A stretch of 64,000 nucleotides of DNA from JBBQDZ01 sp038237515 (GCA_038237515.1 JBBRYP010000003.1:1-64000), one strand, 5' to 3'. Counted from the stretch's first letter, positions 47,707-56,665 are shown. The notes: generated by a model not told the origin, from the sequence alone. Program-made: numbers and translations.

Positions 47707-47712
47707 TACAAT
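47707..47712 (+). promoter_or_regulatory. Putative -10 of tRNA-Ile
   Basis: TACAAT, within CGCTACAAT, lies ten bases before the mature tRNA 5' end. That spacing predicts a 5' leader of only a few nucleotides. No clear -35 was found. Confidence 0.45.
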
Positions 47713-47722
47713 CCGCCGCTGC

Positions 47723-47799
47723 GGGCGATTAGCTCAGTCGGTTAGAGCGCCGCTCTGATAAGGCGGAGGTCCGTGGTTCGAATCCACGATCGCCCACCA
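47723..47799 (+). tRNA. tRNA-Ile (GAT)
   Basis: A 77 nt gene including an encoded CCA. Acceptor GGGCGAT pairs with ATCGCCC, discriminator A, D arm GCTC...GAGC, anticodon loop CTGATAA with GAT, T arm GTGGTTCGAATCCAC. It is not part of an rRNA operon here. The tRNA-Phe at 12.9 kb lacks an encoded CCA, so CCA addition is mixed in this genome. Confidence 0.96.
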
Positions 47800-48051
47800 A
47801 AGCCTCGCTATTCGAACCCGGGGCGCCCGCTCCGGGGCGGGAGAGGATCAGTTCGAGCAGCTCCGTGTGTTCGACGCCAGAGACTCTCCCGCTCTTCTCG
47901 CTACGCTCGCTGGGGCGACTACTCTCCGATCACGATCGATCCAAGTGATGACGCGGCATCACCGACACGCCGTTCTGCAAGCACCGAGCGTGGCTCGTAG
48001 ACGAAGTCGGCAGTCGACCTTCTGGAGATCCCAATAGGCGGCGGTAGCGGC
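47800..48051. other. Gap between tRNA-Ile and the TolB-like gene
   Basis: About 250 bp without a credible reading frame. A GC-rich imperfect hairpin (CCCGCTCCGGGGCGGG, about 47828-47844) shortly after the tRNA may end its transcript. Composition is less GC-biased than the neighbouring genes. A tRNA 3' end next to foreign-looking sequence can mark an integration site, but I see no repeated copy of the tRNA end and no integrase. Confidence 0.4.
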
Positions 48052-48978
48052 TTGCAGCTGAGTACGAAATTGAGAACCCTCGCCGGAGCCGCCCTCGTCG
48101 CCTTCCTATTGGTGCCGGGCTTACGGGCGGGTGCCAAGGGCCCAGCGTCCCCGCCTGGAATGATCGTCTATGTCTGCGGCGCGAGGTTGAACAGCCTCTG
48201 TCGCGTCGGCGTCGACGGCCGGAACCCGCGCACTCTTGTGCGTGCCAATTCCACTTCCTTCTACGCCACGCCTTCCCTTTCGGCAGATGGCACGCGGCTC
48301 GCATATGTGTTTGCGAACCGAGCCTACGCGGCCGACCCACTCGGTCGGAACCAGCACCTACTGTCCGATGGCTTTGTGGAGGCGGTCTCCCTCCGGCCCG
48401 ATGGCCAGCGGATCTTGCTGCTCACGCCCGTTCGACTCTGTCCTGGTCCGCTTGGGTGTCCCTTCATCGGGACGACCGGCACTCTCGTCGATTGGAGCGG
48501 AGCTGATGCTCACAGACGCCCCGGCTTCTTCGCAGGCGCCGACTGGCTCTCGCCGGGGAGATTCATCGCGATCTCTGCCCATGAACCAAGCTCTCTTCTC
48601 ACGGTCCCGGCCGTAGGTTGCTGCGGACGCGTTTTCCTCGAGGCCGCCCGGCTCCGCTTCGGGGAAATTGCCGTGTCTCCAGACGGCGAGACATTCGCAG
48701 TCTCCACCTACGCCACGGCTGGCTCGTCTGTGGATATCTATCTCATCGATCGCCGTACCAAGGCGATGCGCCGTTTTTCTCCGCCGGCACGCTCCAGCCA
48801 CAATGACCTCTATTACTCGCCCGCATGGTCGCCTGACGGCAAATGGCTGGTATTCGTCAGGCAGAACGCCCGACGACCGCTTCAGCGGATGCTCATGATT
48901 GCCCGCGCCGTCCCCGGGTCACAGATGGTCTCCTTGGGTGTGCTTGGCGTCCAGCCGGCTTGGGGTTCTTCCAGCTAG
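48052..48978 (+). CDS. Exported TolB-like beta-propeller protein
   Basis: 308 residues from TTG 48052. It has an N-terminal signal peptide (KLRTLAGAALVAFLLVPGLRAGAKG). WD40/PD40-type repeats follow: PSLSADGTRLAYVF, VSLRPDGQRILLLT, IAVSPDGETFAVS, PAWSPDGKWLVFVRQ, each with the S-x-DG-x-x-hydrophobic signature. Such propellers usually bind proteins outside the membrane. No Tol-Pal genes are present, so it is not the Gram-negative TolB. Third-position GC is visibly lower than in the flanking chromosome, hinting at recent transfer. Confidence 0.8.
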   Translation: MQLSTKLRTLAGAALVAFLLVPGLRAGAKGPASPPGMIVYVCGARLNSLCRVGVDGRNPRTLVRANSTSFYATPSLSADGTRLAYVFANRAYAADPLGRNQHLLSDGFVEAVSLRPDGQRILLLTPVRLCPGPLGCPFIGTTGTLVDWSGADAHRRPGFFAGADWLSPGRFIAISAHEPSSLLTVPAVGCCGRVFLEAARLRFGEIAVSPDGETFAVSTYATAGSSVDIYLIDRRTKAMRRFSPPARSSHNDLYYSPAWSPDGKWLVFVRQNARRPLQRMLMIARAVPGSQMVSLGVLGVQPAWGSSS

Positions 48979-49338
48979 AGCGTTCGCGTCCAGACTGTCG
49001 CTTTGCCGCCCGGGGATCCGTCCCCGAAGGGCGGAATGCTGGCGGTTTTTCGAGTTGGTCCGCAGCGTGGAACGCAATCCGGCCTGCTCGCCGTTGTGCG
49101 GGAACCAGCCGGTACTGCCGTAACAACTGAGACCCGCCAACTCGGCAGTCACAATCTTCACTCCGTTCCCATCCGGATCCAGGGCGGCCAGCGTCCACTG
49201 ACCGCCCCCTTCGCCCCGCTGAGAAACGAACGCGACCTTCGTTCCACTCAGGCCCCCGCAGGATCGGCGCAGCGAACCGGCACGCCCGCGCTCGTCGCCG
49301 AGGCCGCCAGCGCCACCGCGGACCACGACTGCCAGCAT
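48919..49338 (-). pseudogene. Possible remnant of a TolB-like gene
   Basis: A minus-strand frame contains a short propeller-like stretch (GTKVAFVSQRGEGGGQW, LAALDPDGNGVKIVT) ending in non-coding-looking sequence. It has no recognisable signal peptide or complete repeat set. It overlaps the 3' end of the intact TolB-like gene on the other strand. A decayed, inverted relative of that gene is a reasonable explanation, but an accidental frame is not excluded. Confidence 0.3.
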
Positions 49339-49417
49339 TCGCTAGGGGCGTTCAACGACTCGTCGGAAAGGTGCAAGACGCGGCCGGTTGCCTCCGTGAC
49401 GATCCGCAGCGCCGGCG
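48979..49417. other. Gap between the TolB-like and DppB genes
   Basis: About 440 bp of lower GC than average. Apart from the possible minus-strand fragment I see no gene, RNA or repeat. The stretch just before 49418 returns to normal high-GC composition, so the DppB gene itself looks native. Confidence 0.4.
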
Positions 49418-50416
49418 ATGGTGCGCTATCTGATCAGGCGGGTGCTCTGGGCGATCGCGATGTTCTTCGCGGTCACCGTCGTCAGCTACGTCCTCTTCTT
49501 CATCATCCCCGCGAACCCGGCGAAGATCGCCTGCGGACAGACGTGCTCGGCGGCTGACGTCCAGCGCGCGGCGAAGTTCCTCGGCACCGATCGGCCGATC
49601 TGGGTGCAGTACGGGAGGTTCGTTGGGCGGCTGATGCCGTTCAGCGTCCGCGGGGGGCCTCACTTGAAGACGCCGAGCCTCGGCCACTCGTTCTTCAACC
49701 GCCAGCCCGTCAACACGCTCGTGCTGAGAGCCGCGCCGGTGACCGCGTCGCTGGTTTTCGGCGGAGCCTTCTTCTGGATGCTGCTGGCGGTCCCGGTCGG
49801 CATCCTCTCCGCGCTGCGGCCACGGTCGCTGCTCGACCGGGTCTCGATGACCTTCGTCCTGATCGGGATCTCCGCCCATCCGGTCTGGATCGGCCTGATC
49901 TTCGCCTACTTCGCCGGCTACAGGTGGCACCTCACCCCCATCACCGGCTACGCAGACTTCGTCAACCCGCCCCCGGGCGAGCCGGGGGGTCCGGTTCAGT
50001 GGGCCTACCACATGGTTCTTCCCTGGACGACCTATGCGGTGCTGTTCGCGGCGCTCTACGTGCGGATGATCAGGGCGAACGTCCTCGAGACGAAGAACGA
50101 GGACTACGTCCGCACCGCCCGCGCCAAGGGCGCATCGGAGGCACGCGTGCGGCGCTCGCACATCCTGCGCAACGCGATGCTCCCGATCGTGACGCTCCTC
50201 GGGATGGACATGGGCATCGCGCTCGGCGGCTCGCTCTTCACGGAGTCGATCTACAGCCTGCCGGGACTCGGCCGGACGTCGATTCAGGCCCTCAACAACT
50301 TCGACGCGCCGACGATCCAGGGCGTGATCGTCTTCGCGACCGTGGTGATCATCGCGATCAACCTGCTCGTCGACCTGCTCTACGCCCTGATCGACCCCCG
50401 CATCAGGCTTGCCTGA
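49418..50416 (+). CDS. DppB-type ABC transporter permease, orphan
   Basis: 332 residues with six transmembrane helices. Family marks are RYLIRRVLWAIAMFFAVTVVSYVLFF, an extracytoplasmic loop between helices 1 and 2, and the EAA loop YVRTARAKGASEARVRRSHILRNAMLPIVT that contacts the ATPase. It is the peptide/nickel permease type, normally encoded with a second permease, one or two ATPases and a binding protein. None of these is here, so it is either a displaced subunit or an incomplete operon remnant. The reading frame itself is intact. Confidence 0.88.
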   Translation: MVRYLIRRVLWAIAMFFAVTVVSYVLFFIIPANPAKIACGQTCSAADVQRAAKFLGTDRPIWVQYGRFVGRLMPFSVRGGPHLKTPSLGHSFFNRQPVNTLVLRAAPVTASLVFGGAFFWMLLAVPVGILSALRPRSLLDRVSMTFVLIGISAHPVWIGLIFAYFAGYRWHLTPITGYADFVNPPPGEPGGPVQWAYHMVLPWTTYAVLFAALYVRMIRANVLETKNEDYVRTARAKGASEARVRRSHILRNAMLPIVTLLGMDMGIALGGSLFTESIYSLPGLGRTSIQALNNFDAPTIQGVIVFATVVIIAINLLVDLLYALIDPRIRLA

Positions 50417-50446
50417 GGCCGGCTCTCCCTAGCGCCCCGGCGGCCC

Positions 50447-50980
50447 TCAGATCCTCAGCGTCGTTCGGTAGCGGCCCGGACTGAGTCCCGTGTAGGCGCT
50501 AAAGGCGCGCGTGAAATGACTCTGGTCGGAGAAGCCCGCGTCACGGGCGATCGCGGCGAGCGGCTCGTCGGTCGAGAGCAGCTGCCCCGCGGCCCAGTCG
50601 AGACGCAGCTCGCGGACGTAGGCCGCGACCGAGATCCCGAGCCGTGCGCGGAACACGCGGGCGAGGTGGGTCGGGTGAACGCCGGCCGCGGCAGCGACGT
50701 CGGCCAGCCGGATGCGCTCCGAAAAGTGCTCGTGCAGGAAGTCGCGCACCGTCGCGAGCCAGGCCGGCGCGGGGCGATCGGCCTTCCGCTGGCGCGCCGC
50801 AGCCGCTGCAAGCTCGAGGAGCAGGCCCTCCACGGCGAGCGGCGTGTGCTCGTCGGGCGCCTCGAGCTCGCGCGCAATGCGGACCGCGAGCAGCCGCGCT
50901 GCGCCGTCCCGCCACGTCGTCGCGCGGCCGAGCGGCTGGAAGCCGATCTCCGACAGGCGTGCGCCGTGCGGCTCGGCCAT
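50447..50980 (-). CDS. AraC-family transcriptional regulator, N-terminally short
   Basis: 177 residues. The C-terminal double helix-turn-helix is complete (RIRLADVAAAAGVHPTHLARVFRARLG, LLSTDEPLAAIARDAGFSDQSHFTRAFSAYTGLSPGRYR). The usual N-terminal cupin sensor of about 100 residues is mostly absent: the frame hits a TAG two codons before the ATG. It could be a natural short form or a truncated gene. It is convergent with the DppB gene and diverges from the cytochrome gene, which are its possible targets. Confidence 0.82.
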   Translation of the reverse strand: MAEPHGARLSEIGFQPLGRATTWRDGAARLLAVRIARELEAPDEHTPLAVEGLLLELAAAAARQRKADRPAPAWLATVRDFLHEHFSERIRLADVAAAAGVHPTHLARVFRARLGISVAAYVRELRLDWAAGQLLSTDEPLAAIARDAGFSDQSHFTRAFSAYTGLSPGRYRTTLRI

Positions 50981-51138
50981 CGCCGCCTACCTCATCGCAC
51001 GGGCCGTCGCGTCACGAGTTGGCAACTTAGACGCCGGTGCCGCCAGAAAGTTGCGCTTCGCTCGAAGACGCTTCTTCTGTCCAAACGAGCTGCGGATTCG
51101 TGCAAGACGGGCACGCGGGAGGACGAGAGGATCGCCCG

Positions 51139-51543
51139 ATGACAAGGACTGCTGCCGGACTCGCCGTCCTCGCCGCCGTCTTCGCGGCGGTCCTTGCTGC
51201 GAGCACGGCGCGGCCGACGACGGGCGAAAGCGTCCTGAATCCGAAGCTTGTCGCGAAGGGAAAGCGGCTCTACTCCTCGTACAGCTGCTCCGCGTGCCAC
51301 ACGCTCGACGGCTCGGGCGGAGCCGGGCCTACCTTCAAGCACCTGGCCGGCGCGAGGGTCAAGCTCTCGACCGGAAAGACGATCGTCGCGACGGACGCCT
51401 ACCTGCTCGAGTCGATCCGCGATCCCGACCGGAAGATCGTCGCCGGCCGGCCGCCCCACGTGATGACGACGGTGATCAGGCGCGGACAAGTTTCGCGATC
51501 GGACGCACTCGCACTCGTCGCCTTCATCAAGTCGCTGAAGTAG
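51139..51543 (+). CDS. Exported monoheme cytochrome c, COX2 C-terminal-like
   Basis: 134 residues from ATG 51139, with GGAGGACGAGAGG upstream as ribosome site. A signal peptide or anchor (about 4-24) is followed by one heme motif CSACH in YSSYSCSACHTLDGSGGAGP and a distal Met in HVMTTVI. The pattern DAYLLESIRDPDRKIVAGRPPHVM...LVAFIKSLK is the same as the cytochrome c domain fused to some cytochrome oxidase subunits II, here as a free protein. Maturation would use the Ccm system encoded at 17-20 kb. Confidence 0.88.
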   Translation: MTRTAAGLAVLAAVFAAVLAASTARPTTGESVLNPKLVAKGKRLYSSYSCSACHTLDGSGGAGPTFKHLAGARVKLSTGKTIVATDAYLLESIRDPDRKIVAGRPPHVMTTVIRRGQVSRSDALALVAFIKSLK

Positions 51544-51567
51544 GCGCCTCCCGACGCCGGCCGCGGC

Positions 51568-51819
51568 TCAGTGGAGGCGTTCGGTGCGACGTGCGTAGTC
51601 CTCGACCGCGAGCAGGAAGCTCTCGTCGGCTGCGAGCTCGGTCACCTGGGCCTTCGTTACGTGATCTAGGTCGCAATCGTCGCGCAACTGCGCGAGAAAA
51701 GGCTCGAGGCCTCCGTTGCGCGTGAGCGCAGCCATCCGCAGGCAGACGTCAAGGGTCGGCGCGTCCTGCGAGATCGCCTCGAGCGCCTCGAGCTCCGGCT
51801 GAAGCTGCATGATTCCCAC
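51568..51819 (-). CDS. Small hypothetical protein
   Basis: 83 residues, or 80 if started at the second Met. Predominantly helical and acidic (ELEALEAISQDAPTLDVCLRMAALT, KAQVTELAADESFLLAVEDYARRTERLH). No signal peptide or membrane segment. I do not recognise it. It lies 41 bp downstream of parB on the same strand and could be co-transcribed. Confidence 0.55.
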   Translation of the reverse strand: MGIMQLQPELEALEAISQDAPTLDVCLRMAALTRNGGLEPFLAQLRDDCDLDHVTKAQVTELAADESFLLAVEDYARRTERLH

Positions 51820-51860
51820 GCGTCTTCAACGGCTCTCGCGTCGGCGAGGATACGGGGCCT

Positions 51861-52704
51861 CTACCCGCCGAGACGCTCGAGCGCCTCGACGAGCTCGGCG
51901 AGCTCGAGCTCGTCGGCGAACAGGATCTCGAGGCGTCGCGCGGCGACGCGAACCGGGACGCCGAGAGCCCGCTCCGCGGCCTCGCGTGCCCGCTCGGCGA
52001 GCTGCGGGTCGACCGGCGCCGCCTTTCGGCGGGGCTTGCGGCGGGCACCCGCCCAGCGGGCGGCAAGCTCGGAGGCGCGTACCGACAATCCCTCCCGGAC
52101 GATCCTCCGGGCCAGGCGCCGGCGTTCCTCGTGGTCGGGGACGGCGAGCACCGCCCGCGCGTGCCCCTCGGACAGCTCGTTCCGCTCGACCATTCCCAGA
52201 ACGTCCTGCGGGAGCTCGAGCAGGCGCATGCGGTTGGAGACGGCCGACTTGGAACGACCGACACGCTCGGCGACGTCTCCGAGCGAGAGGTCGAACTCGT
52301 CGAGCAGCACGGCGTAAGCGCGGGCCTCGTCGACTGTCGAGAGCTGCTCCCGCGCGACGTTCTCCACCAGGCCGAGCAAGAGCGTGTCGCGGTCGTCGGC
52401 CTCGCGGACGACGGCCGGCACCCTCGCCACGCCAGCCTTCCGCGCCGCCCGCCAGCGGCGCTCCCCCGCGATCAGCTCGTAGCCGCCGGCCGCACGCGGA
52501 CGGACGAGCACGGGTTGGAGGATCCCCTCGCTGCGTACCGACTCGGCGAGGCCGTTCGCTGCCTCGGGATCGTGGCGACGCCGAGGCTGGCGAGGGTTCG
52601 GGTGGATCTCGTCGACAGGAAGGTGCGCCAACTGGGTCTCGGGCAGGGTCCCGCCCAGGAGGACCTCCAGCCCGCGACCGAGGCCGCGCCGCGGTCCGCG
52701 GGAG

Positions 52705-52721
<17 letters not shown>
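51861..52721 (-). CDS. parB: Chromosome partitioning protein ParB
   Basis: 286 residues. The N-terminal RGLGRGLEVLLGG and the ParB box LPVDEIHPNPRQPRRR lead to the CTPase motifs GYELIAGERRWRAARKAG and LVENVAREQLSTVDEARAY. The helix-turn-helix DVAERVGRSKSAVSNRMRLLELP contacts parS. The C-terminal dimer region ends at ALERLGG. The start is TTG 52721, overlapping parA by 17 bases; the later start is less likely because RGLGRGL would be close to the end. It spreads from parS sites and loads SMC. Confidence 0.95.
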
Positions 52722-53457
<736 letters not shown>

Positions 53458-53472
53458 TGGGCCCGACCGTAC

Positions 53473-54059
53473 CTATGCGAGCGGACGTTTCCGGGCAACC
53501 CCTGACCTGCGGGGGAAACCCGGCGGAGTCGGCCCGAGCTTCCGCAGGACGAGGCAACCTCCCGCAGCCTCGGGCGGAGCCGCGGCAAGACGCTCGGCGG
53601 CGAGAGCAACGCGGGAGCGGTCGGCGGTCGGCCCCACGAAGATGATCGCGGCGCCGCCAGGAGCCACGAGAGGGAGACACCACTCCGCAGCCACCGGCGG
53701 CGGGGCGAGAGCCTTGGCGAGGGCAACACCGAATCGGTCGAGCTCCTGCTCCTCCGCCCTTCCCCACACGACGCGCACGTTCGGGAACTCCAGGGTCGCC
53801 GCTTCCAGGAAGTCGCACTTGCGCCGCTCTGCCTCCAAGAGCGTCACCTCGCGATCCGGGAACGCCGCCGCCAGCGGGATACCCGGCGCCCCACCCCCCG
53901 AGCCCACGTCGATCAGAGCACCTCGGAAACCGGCGACGAGCGGGGCAGCGGCAAGGCTCTGCTCGACGTGGACGCGCCACGCCTCGACCGGATCGGCGAT
54001 CGCGGTCAGACCGGGCGTCGCGACGAGCTCGGCAAGCCACCGCCCGAGGCGAGGGTCAT
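53473..54059 (-). CDS. rsmG: 16S rRNA (guanine-N7) methyltransferase RsmG, apparent N-terminal frame break
   Basis: The SAM-binding motif is DVGSGGGAPGIPLAAAF and the acidic motif VTLLEAERRKCDFLEAA. In-frame GTG 53907 would start just before motif I and is too late: the same frame upstream clearly encodes family sequence (LTAIADPVEAWRVHVEQSL). Yet it contains no ATG/GTG/TTG before a stop near 54070. An ATG at 54059, overlapping the jag stop as ATGA, lies in another frame that must shift by one near 54030-54055 to join. A single-base error or a real frameshift explains this. Coordinates assume the ATG. Confidence 0.8.
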
Positions 54060-54748
54060 TCCCCGCTTGGATCGATCACCACGCGCCGGTTGGGCTCTGT
54101 CCCTTCGCTGCGCGTCACGATGCCCGGAAAGTCCTCCAGGCGTCGGTGGACGATCTTCCGCTCGACCGCGCTCATCGGCTCGAGCTCGACGCTCGAGCCG
54201 GAGCTCGCCCGCTCGGCGCCGCGCACGGCGAGCGCGTCGAGACTCGCCCGGCGGCGGGCGCGGTACCCGGAAGCGTCGACGACGACCGGCTTTCGCTCGT
54301 CGGGCCGATCGCGGTACACGATGGCGTTCGCGAGGTACTGCACCGCGTCGATCGTCTGGCCGTGCTTGCCGATCAGCAGGCCGAGGTCGCCACCTGAGCA
54401 GGTCGCCGTCAGATCCTCGTCAACGTCGCGAACCTCGATGCGACAGCGGATCCCGAGCCCCTCGCAGACGCGAACGACCAGCGCACGCAGCTGCGCGGCC
54501 GACTCCGTCTCGTCCTCCGGCGGCGGCTCCGCGCTTACCGGAGCGGCAGCCGAATCGAGTCGCGCGACGACGCGTGCGGGCGAGTAGCCGACTCCGAGGA
54601 GCCCGCGCTCGCCCTCGGTGACGACCTGGAAGCGCACCGCGGACTTGTCGAGGCCGGGGTGAAGCTTCTCGAGCTCGCGCAGCGCGAGCCACTTCGCCTC
54701 GCCGACGGTCTCGCCCGTCGTCTCGAGCTCGACGCCGTCTTCGCTCAC
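54056..54748 (-). CDS. jag: KhpB/Jag RNA-binding protein
   Basis: 230 residues from GTG 54748. A Jag_N segment (VGEAKWLALRELEKLHP, about 12-50) is followed by a KH domain (about 85-150; GGDLGLLIGKHGQTIDAVQYLANAIV) and an R3H domain (about 175-225; LEPMSAVERKIVHRRLEDF). It binds RNA and affects cell division and envelope genes in other Gram-positives. It overlaps yidC by GTGA and rsmG by ATGA. Confidence 0.93.
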   Translation of the reverse strand: MSEDGVELETTGETVGEAKWLALRELEKLHPGLDKSAVRFQVVTEGERGLLGVGYSPARVVARLDSAAAPVSAEPPPEDETESAAQLRALVVRVCEGLGIRCRIEVRDVDEDLTATCSGGDLGLLIGKHGQTIDAVQYLANAIVYRDRPDERKPVVVDASGYRARRRASLDALAVRGAERASSGSSVELEPMSAVERKIVHRRLEDFPGIVTRSEGTEPNRRVVIDPSGE

Positions 54749-55599
54749 CGGCGGCTCTTGTTCTGCTTCTTGCGCTTGACCTTCCGCGGCTGGCTCGGCG
54801 CGGCCGCGGAGGCCGGCTTCGGCTGTCTCGCCTCGGGTCGTCCGCCAGCCGGCGCTGCCGGTTCCTCCTTCGCGAGGGTTCGCGAGGATCGCTTGGGAGG
54901 CGGCGGCGCGTTCTTCGGCACCAGGCGGCGCGTGATCAGGCCCTGTCCCACGGTCCAGAGGTTCGTCGTCACCCAGTAGAGGACGAGGCCAGTGGGGAAG
55001 TGGGCGATGAAGGCGACGAACGCGACCGGCAGGACGAGCAGCATGATCCGCTGCGAGCGCTCCATCGTCGTCGACATGAAGTAACTGGACGCGAGCTGGC
55101 TGACGACGTAGATGACGAGCAGGACGAAGCCCGACCAGTGCGAGCTCGCCTTGTCCGCGATGGACGGAACGACGTGGAGCCAGGACAGGTCGCCGAGGTG
55201 CGCGCCGAGCTTGGGGTTGTGCGCCTCCTTCGAGAAGTTGCGAAGAACGAAGTAGAGGGAGAAGAAGACGGGGAGCTGCGCAACGGTGGGCAGGCACGAC
55301 GAGGCCGGGTTGATCTGGTTCTCCCGGTAGAACTTCATCAGCTCCTCGTTCAGCTTCTGGCGGTCGCCCTTGTAGCGCTTCTGGATCTCCTTCATCTGCG
55401 GGGCGTGGCGCTGGAGGTTCTGCATCGAGTGGATCTGCCGCACCGTCAGGGGCACGAGGATGAGGCGGACGATCACCGTCAGCGCCACGATCGACCAGGC
55501 CCACGGCAACCCGATCGTGCCGTGCAGCCAGTTGAGGACGTGCCGCAGCCCGTGCTCGAGCGGCGTGAGGATCCCGAAGACGATCATGGCGGAACTCAC
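54745..55599 (-). CDS. yidC: Membrane protein insertase YidC
   Basis: 284 residues with five transmembrane helices and no large periplasmic domain, the Gram-positive form. The hydrophilic groove Arg lies in ALTVIVRLILVPLTVRQI, and the cytoplasmic hairpin is NLQRHAPQMKEIQKRYKGDRQKLNEELMKFY (given here as its two halves). A basic, Lys/Arg/Pro-rich tail (about 230-284) may contact the ribosome. No lipobox is evident. It sits in the conserved rpmH-rnpA-yidD-yidC order. Confidence 0.95.
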   Translation of the reverse strand: MSSAMIVFGILTPLEHGLRHVLNWLHGTIGLPWAWSIVALTVIVRLILVPLTVRQIHSMQNLQRHAPQMKEIQKRYKGDRQKLNEELMKFYRENQINPASSCLPTVAQLPVFFSLYFVLRNFSKEAHNPKLGAHLGDLSWLHVVPSIADKASSHWSGFVLLVIYVVSQLASSYFMSTTMERSQRIMLLVLPVAFVAFIAHFPTGLVLYWVTTNLWTVGQGLITRRLVPKNAPPPPKRSSRTLAKEEPAAPAGGRPEARQPKPASAAAPSQPRKVKRKKQNKSRR

Positions 55600-55919
55600 G
55601 ATGCAGCACCTGGCGCCGGCGGCGGTGGAGCGGGACTCTGCCCGGCGGACACGTTCGGCCGCGAACCACGGGGAAGGAGGGAGTCAGTGGGGGAACTACG
55701 GGTTCCCGTCCCATCGACGGGGTCGAACCCGCCGTGACTCCAAGGGTTGCAGCGCAGGAGCCGCCAGCCGGCCCTCAGGGAGCCGGCGAGCAGCCCGTGG
55801 CGGCGAAGAGCGTCGATCGCGTACTGCGAGCAGGACGGGTGGTACTTGCAGGAAGCCGGGAAGAGGGCGCCGAGGGTGTGGCGCCAGACGTGCACGGCGG
55901 CGATCCCGAGATGCCTCAC
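55596..55919 (-). CDS. yidD: Membrane protein insertion efficiency factor YidD
   Basis: 107 residues. The core (about 15-70) has the signature PASCKYHPSCSQYAIDALRRHG and RLLRCNPWSHGGFDPV with three conserved Cys. The last 35 residues are a Pro/Ala/Ser-rich extension not found in most homologues. It is a peripheral membrane protein that assists YidC. It overlaps rnpA and yidC by four bases each. Confidence 0.94.
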   Translation of the reverse strand: MRHLGIAAVHVWRHTLGALFPASCKYHPSCSQYAIDALRRHGLLAGSLRAGWRLLRCNPWSHGGFDPVDGTGTRSSPTDSLLPRGSRPNVSAGQSPAPPPPAPGAAS

Positions 55920-56257
55920 GCGCCCGACTTCCCGAGCACTTCCGCAACGCGCTCGCCGAGCCAGTCGAAGCCGCGAGCTTCCGCCGCCTCCGGCAGTCCC
56001 GGCCTCACGACGAGCACGTAGTCACGCGACCCCTCCGGAGACCTGGCACGCCAGGTCTCCCGCAACTGCCGTTTGATCCGGTTTCGGACGACCGCACTCC
56101 CGACGCTCTTCGGGACCGCGATTCCAAGTCGCGCGGAGTCCTCCGGAGCGTCGCGGTCGAAGCGGTAGAGGACCAGGTAGCGGGTGGAGACGGAGCGCCC
56201 ATGGCGGTAGACCGCGTCGAAGTCCCGGGAGCGGGAGAGGCGGTGCCGTCGCTGCAC
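55916..56257 (-). CDS. rnpA: Ribonuclease P protein component
   Basis: 113 residues. RRHRLSRSRDFDAVYRHGRS and RLGIAVPKSVGSAVVRNRIKRQLRE (the RNR motif region) are diagnostic. It partners the catalytic RNA in 5' processing of tRNAs; rnpB is not in the window. It lies 9 bp after rpmH. Confidence 0.95.
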   Translation of the reverse strand: MQRRHRLSRSRDFDAVYRHGRSVSTRYLVLYRFDRDAPEDSARLGIAVPKSVGSAVVRNRIKRQLRETWRARSPEGSRDYVLVVRPGLPEAAEARGFDWLGERVAEVLGKSGA

Positions 56258-56266
56258 GCGGCGCTA

Positions 56267-56401
56267 CTACGCCGAGAGACGCTTGCGACCCTTTGCGCGG
56301 CGGCGCTTGAGGATCACCCGGCCGGCGCGGGTAGCCATCCGCGCGCGGAAGCCGTGCTTGCGCTTGCGGCGCCGGACGTTGGGCTGGTAGGTCCGCTTCA
56401 C
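56267..56401 (-). CDS. rpmH: Ribosomal protein L34
   Basis: 44 residues from GTG 56401. KRTYQPNVRRRKRKHGFRARM and RVILKRRRAKGRKRL are the complete L34 sequence. The upstream extension of the open frame is not L34-like. It is the first gene of the leftward origin operon. A TATACT box on the minus strand (56453-56448) probably drives it. Confidence 0.97.
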   Translation of the reverse strand: MKRTYQPNVRRRKRKHGFRARMATRAGRVILKRRRAKGRKRLSA

Positions 56402-56447
56402 TGGAGGCGAGAATCGTCGAGGGGGCGCACCGCCGGCGCGCGGCGAA

Positions 56448-56453
56448 AGTATA
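56448..56453 (-). promoter_or_regulatory. Putative -10 of the rpmH operon
   Basis: TATACT read leftward lies 47 bases before the rpmH GTG. A TTGTGGACA sequence, itself a DnaA-box match, lies where a -35 might be, though at a long spacing. DnaA binding there could therefore influence rpmH transcription. Confidence 0.45.
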
Positions 56454-56636
56454 GACGAGGCATCTACGACGGTTGTCCACAACGAAGTCGTCGAGCGGGT
56501 GCTGAGGAAACCCGGCGGCCAGGCGGCAAATCCGTTGGCGGTGTTGCCCCTGGAGGAGTTTCCCACAGGTGTGGAAACGCTTGTGGACGCTCGGAAATAC
56601 CTGCAATTTGCGGCAGTTCTTTCTCCGAAAGGGGCA

Positions 56637-56665
56637 TTGTTCGGCTTCGGGGACGCTGGTATGCT
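56637..56665 (+). promoter_or_regulatory. dnaA promoter
   Basis: -35 TTGTTC (56637-56642) and -10 TATGCT (56660-56665) are separated by 17 bp, an ideal spacing. The start would be near 56672, giving a leader of about 34 nt with AAGGAG before the GTG. DnaA boxes just upstream make autoregulation plausible. Confidence 0.6.

Noticed and set aside
47800..48051. Possible attachment site after tRNA-Ile
   Set aside because: No direct repeat of the tRNA 3' end and no integrase or excisionase gene was found downstream.
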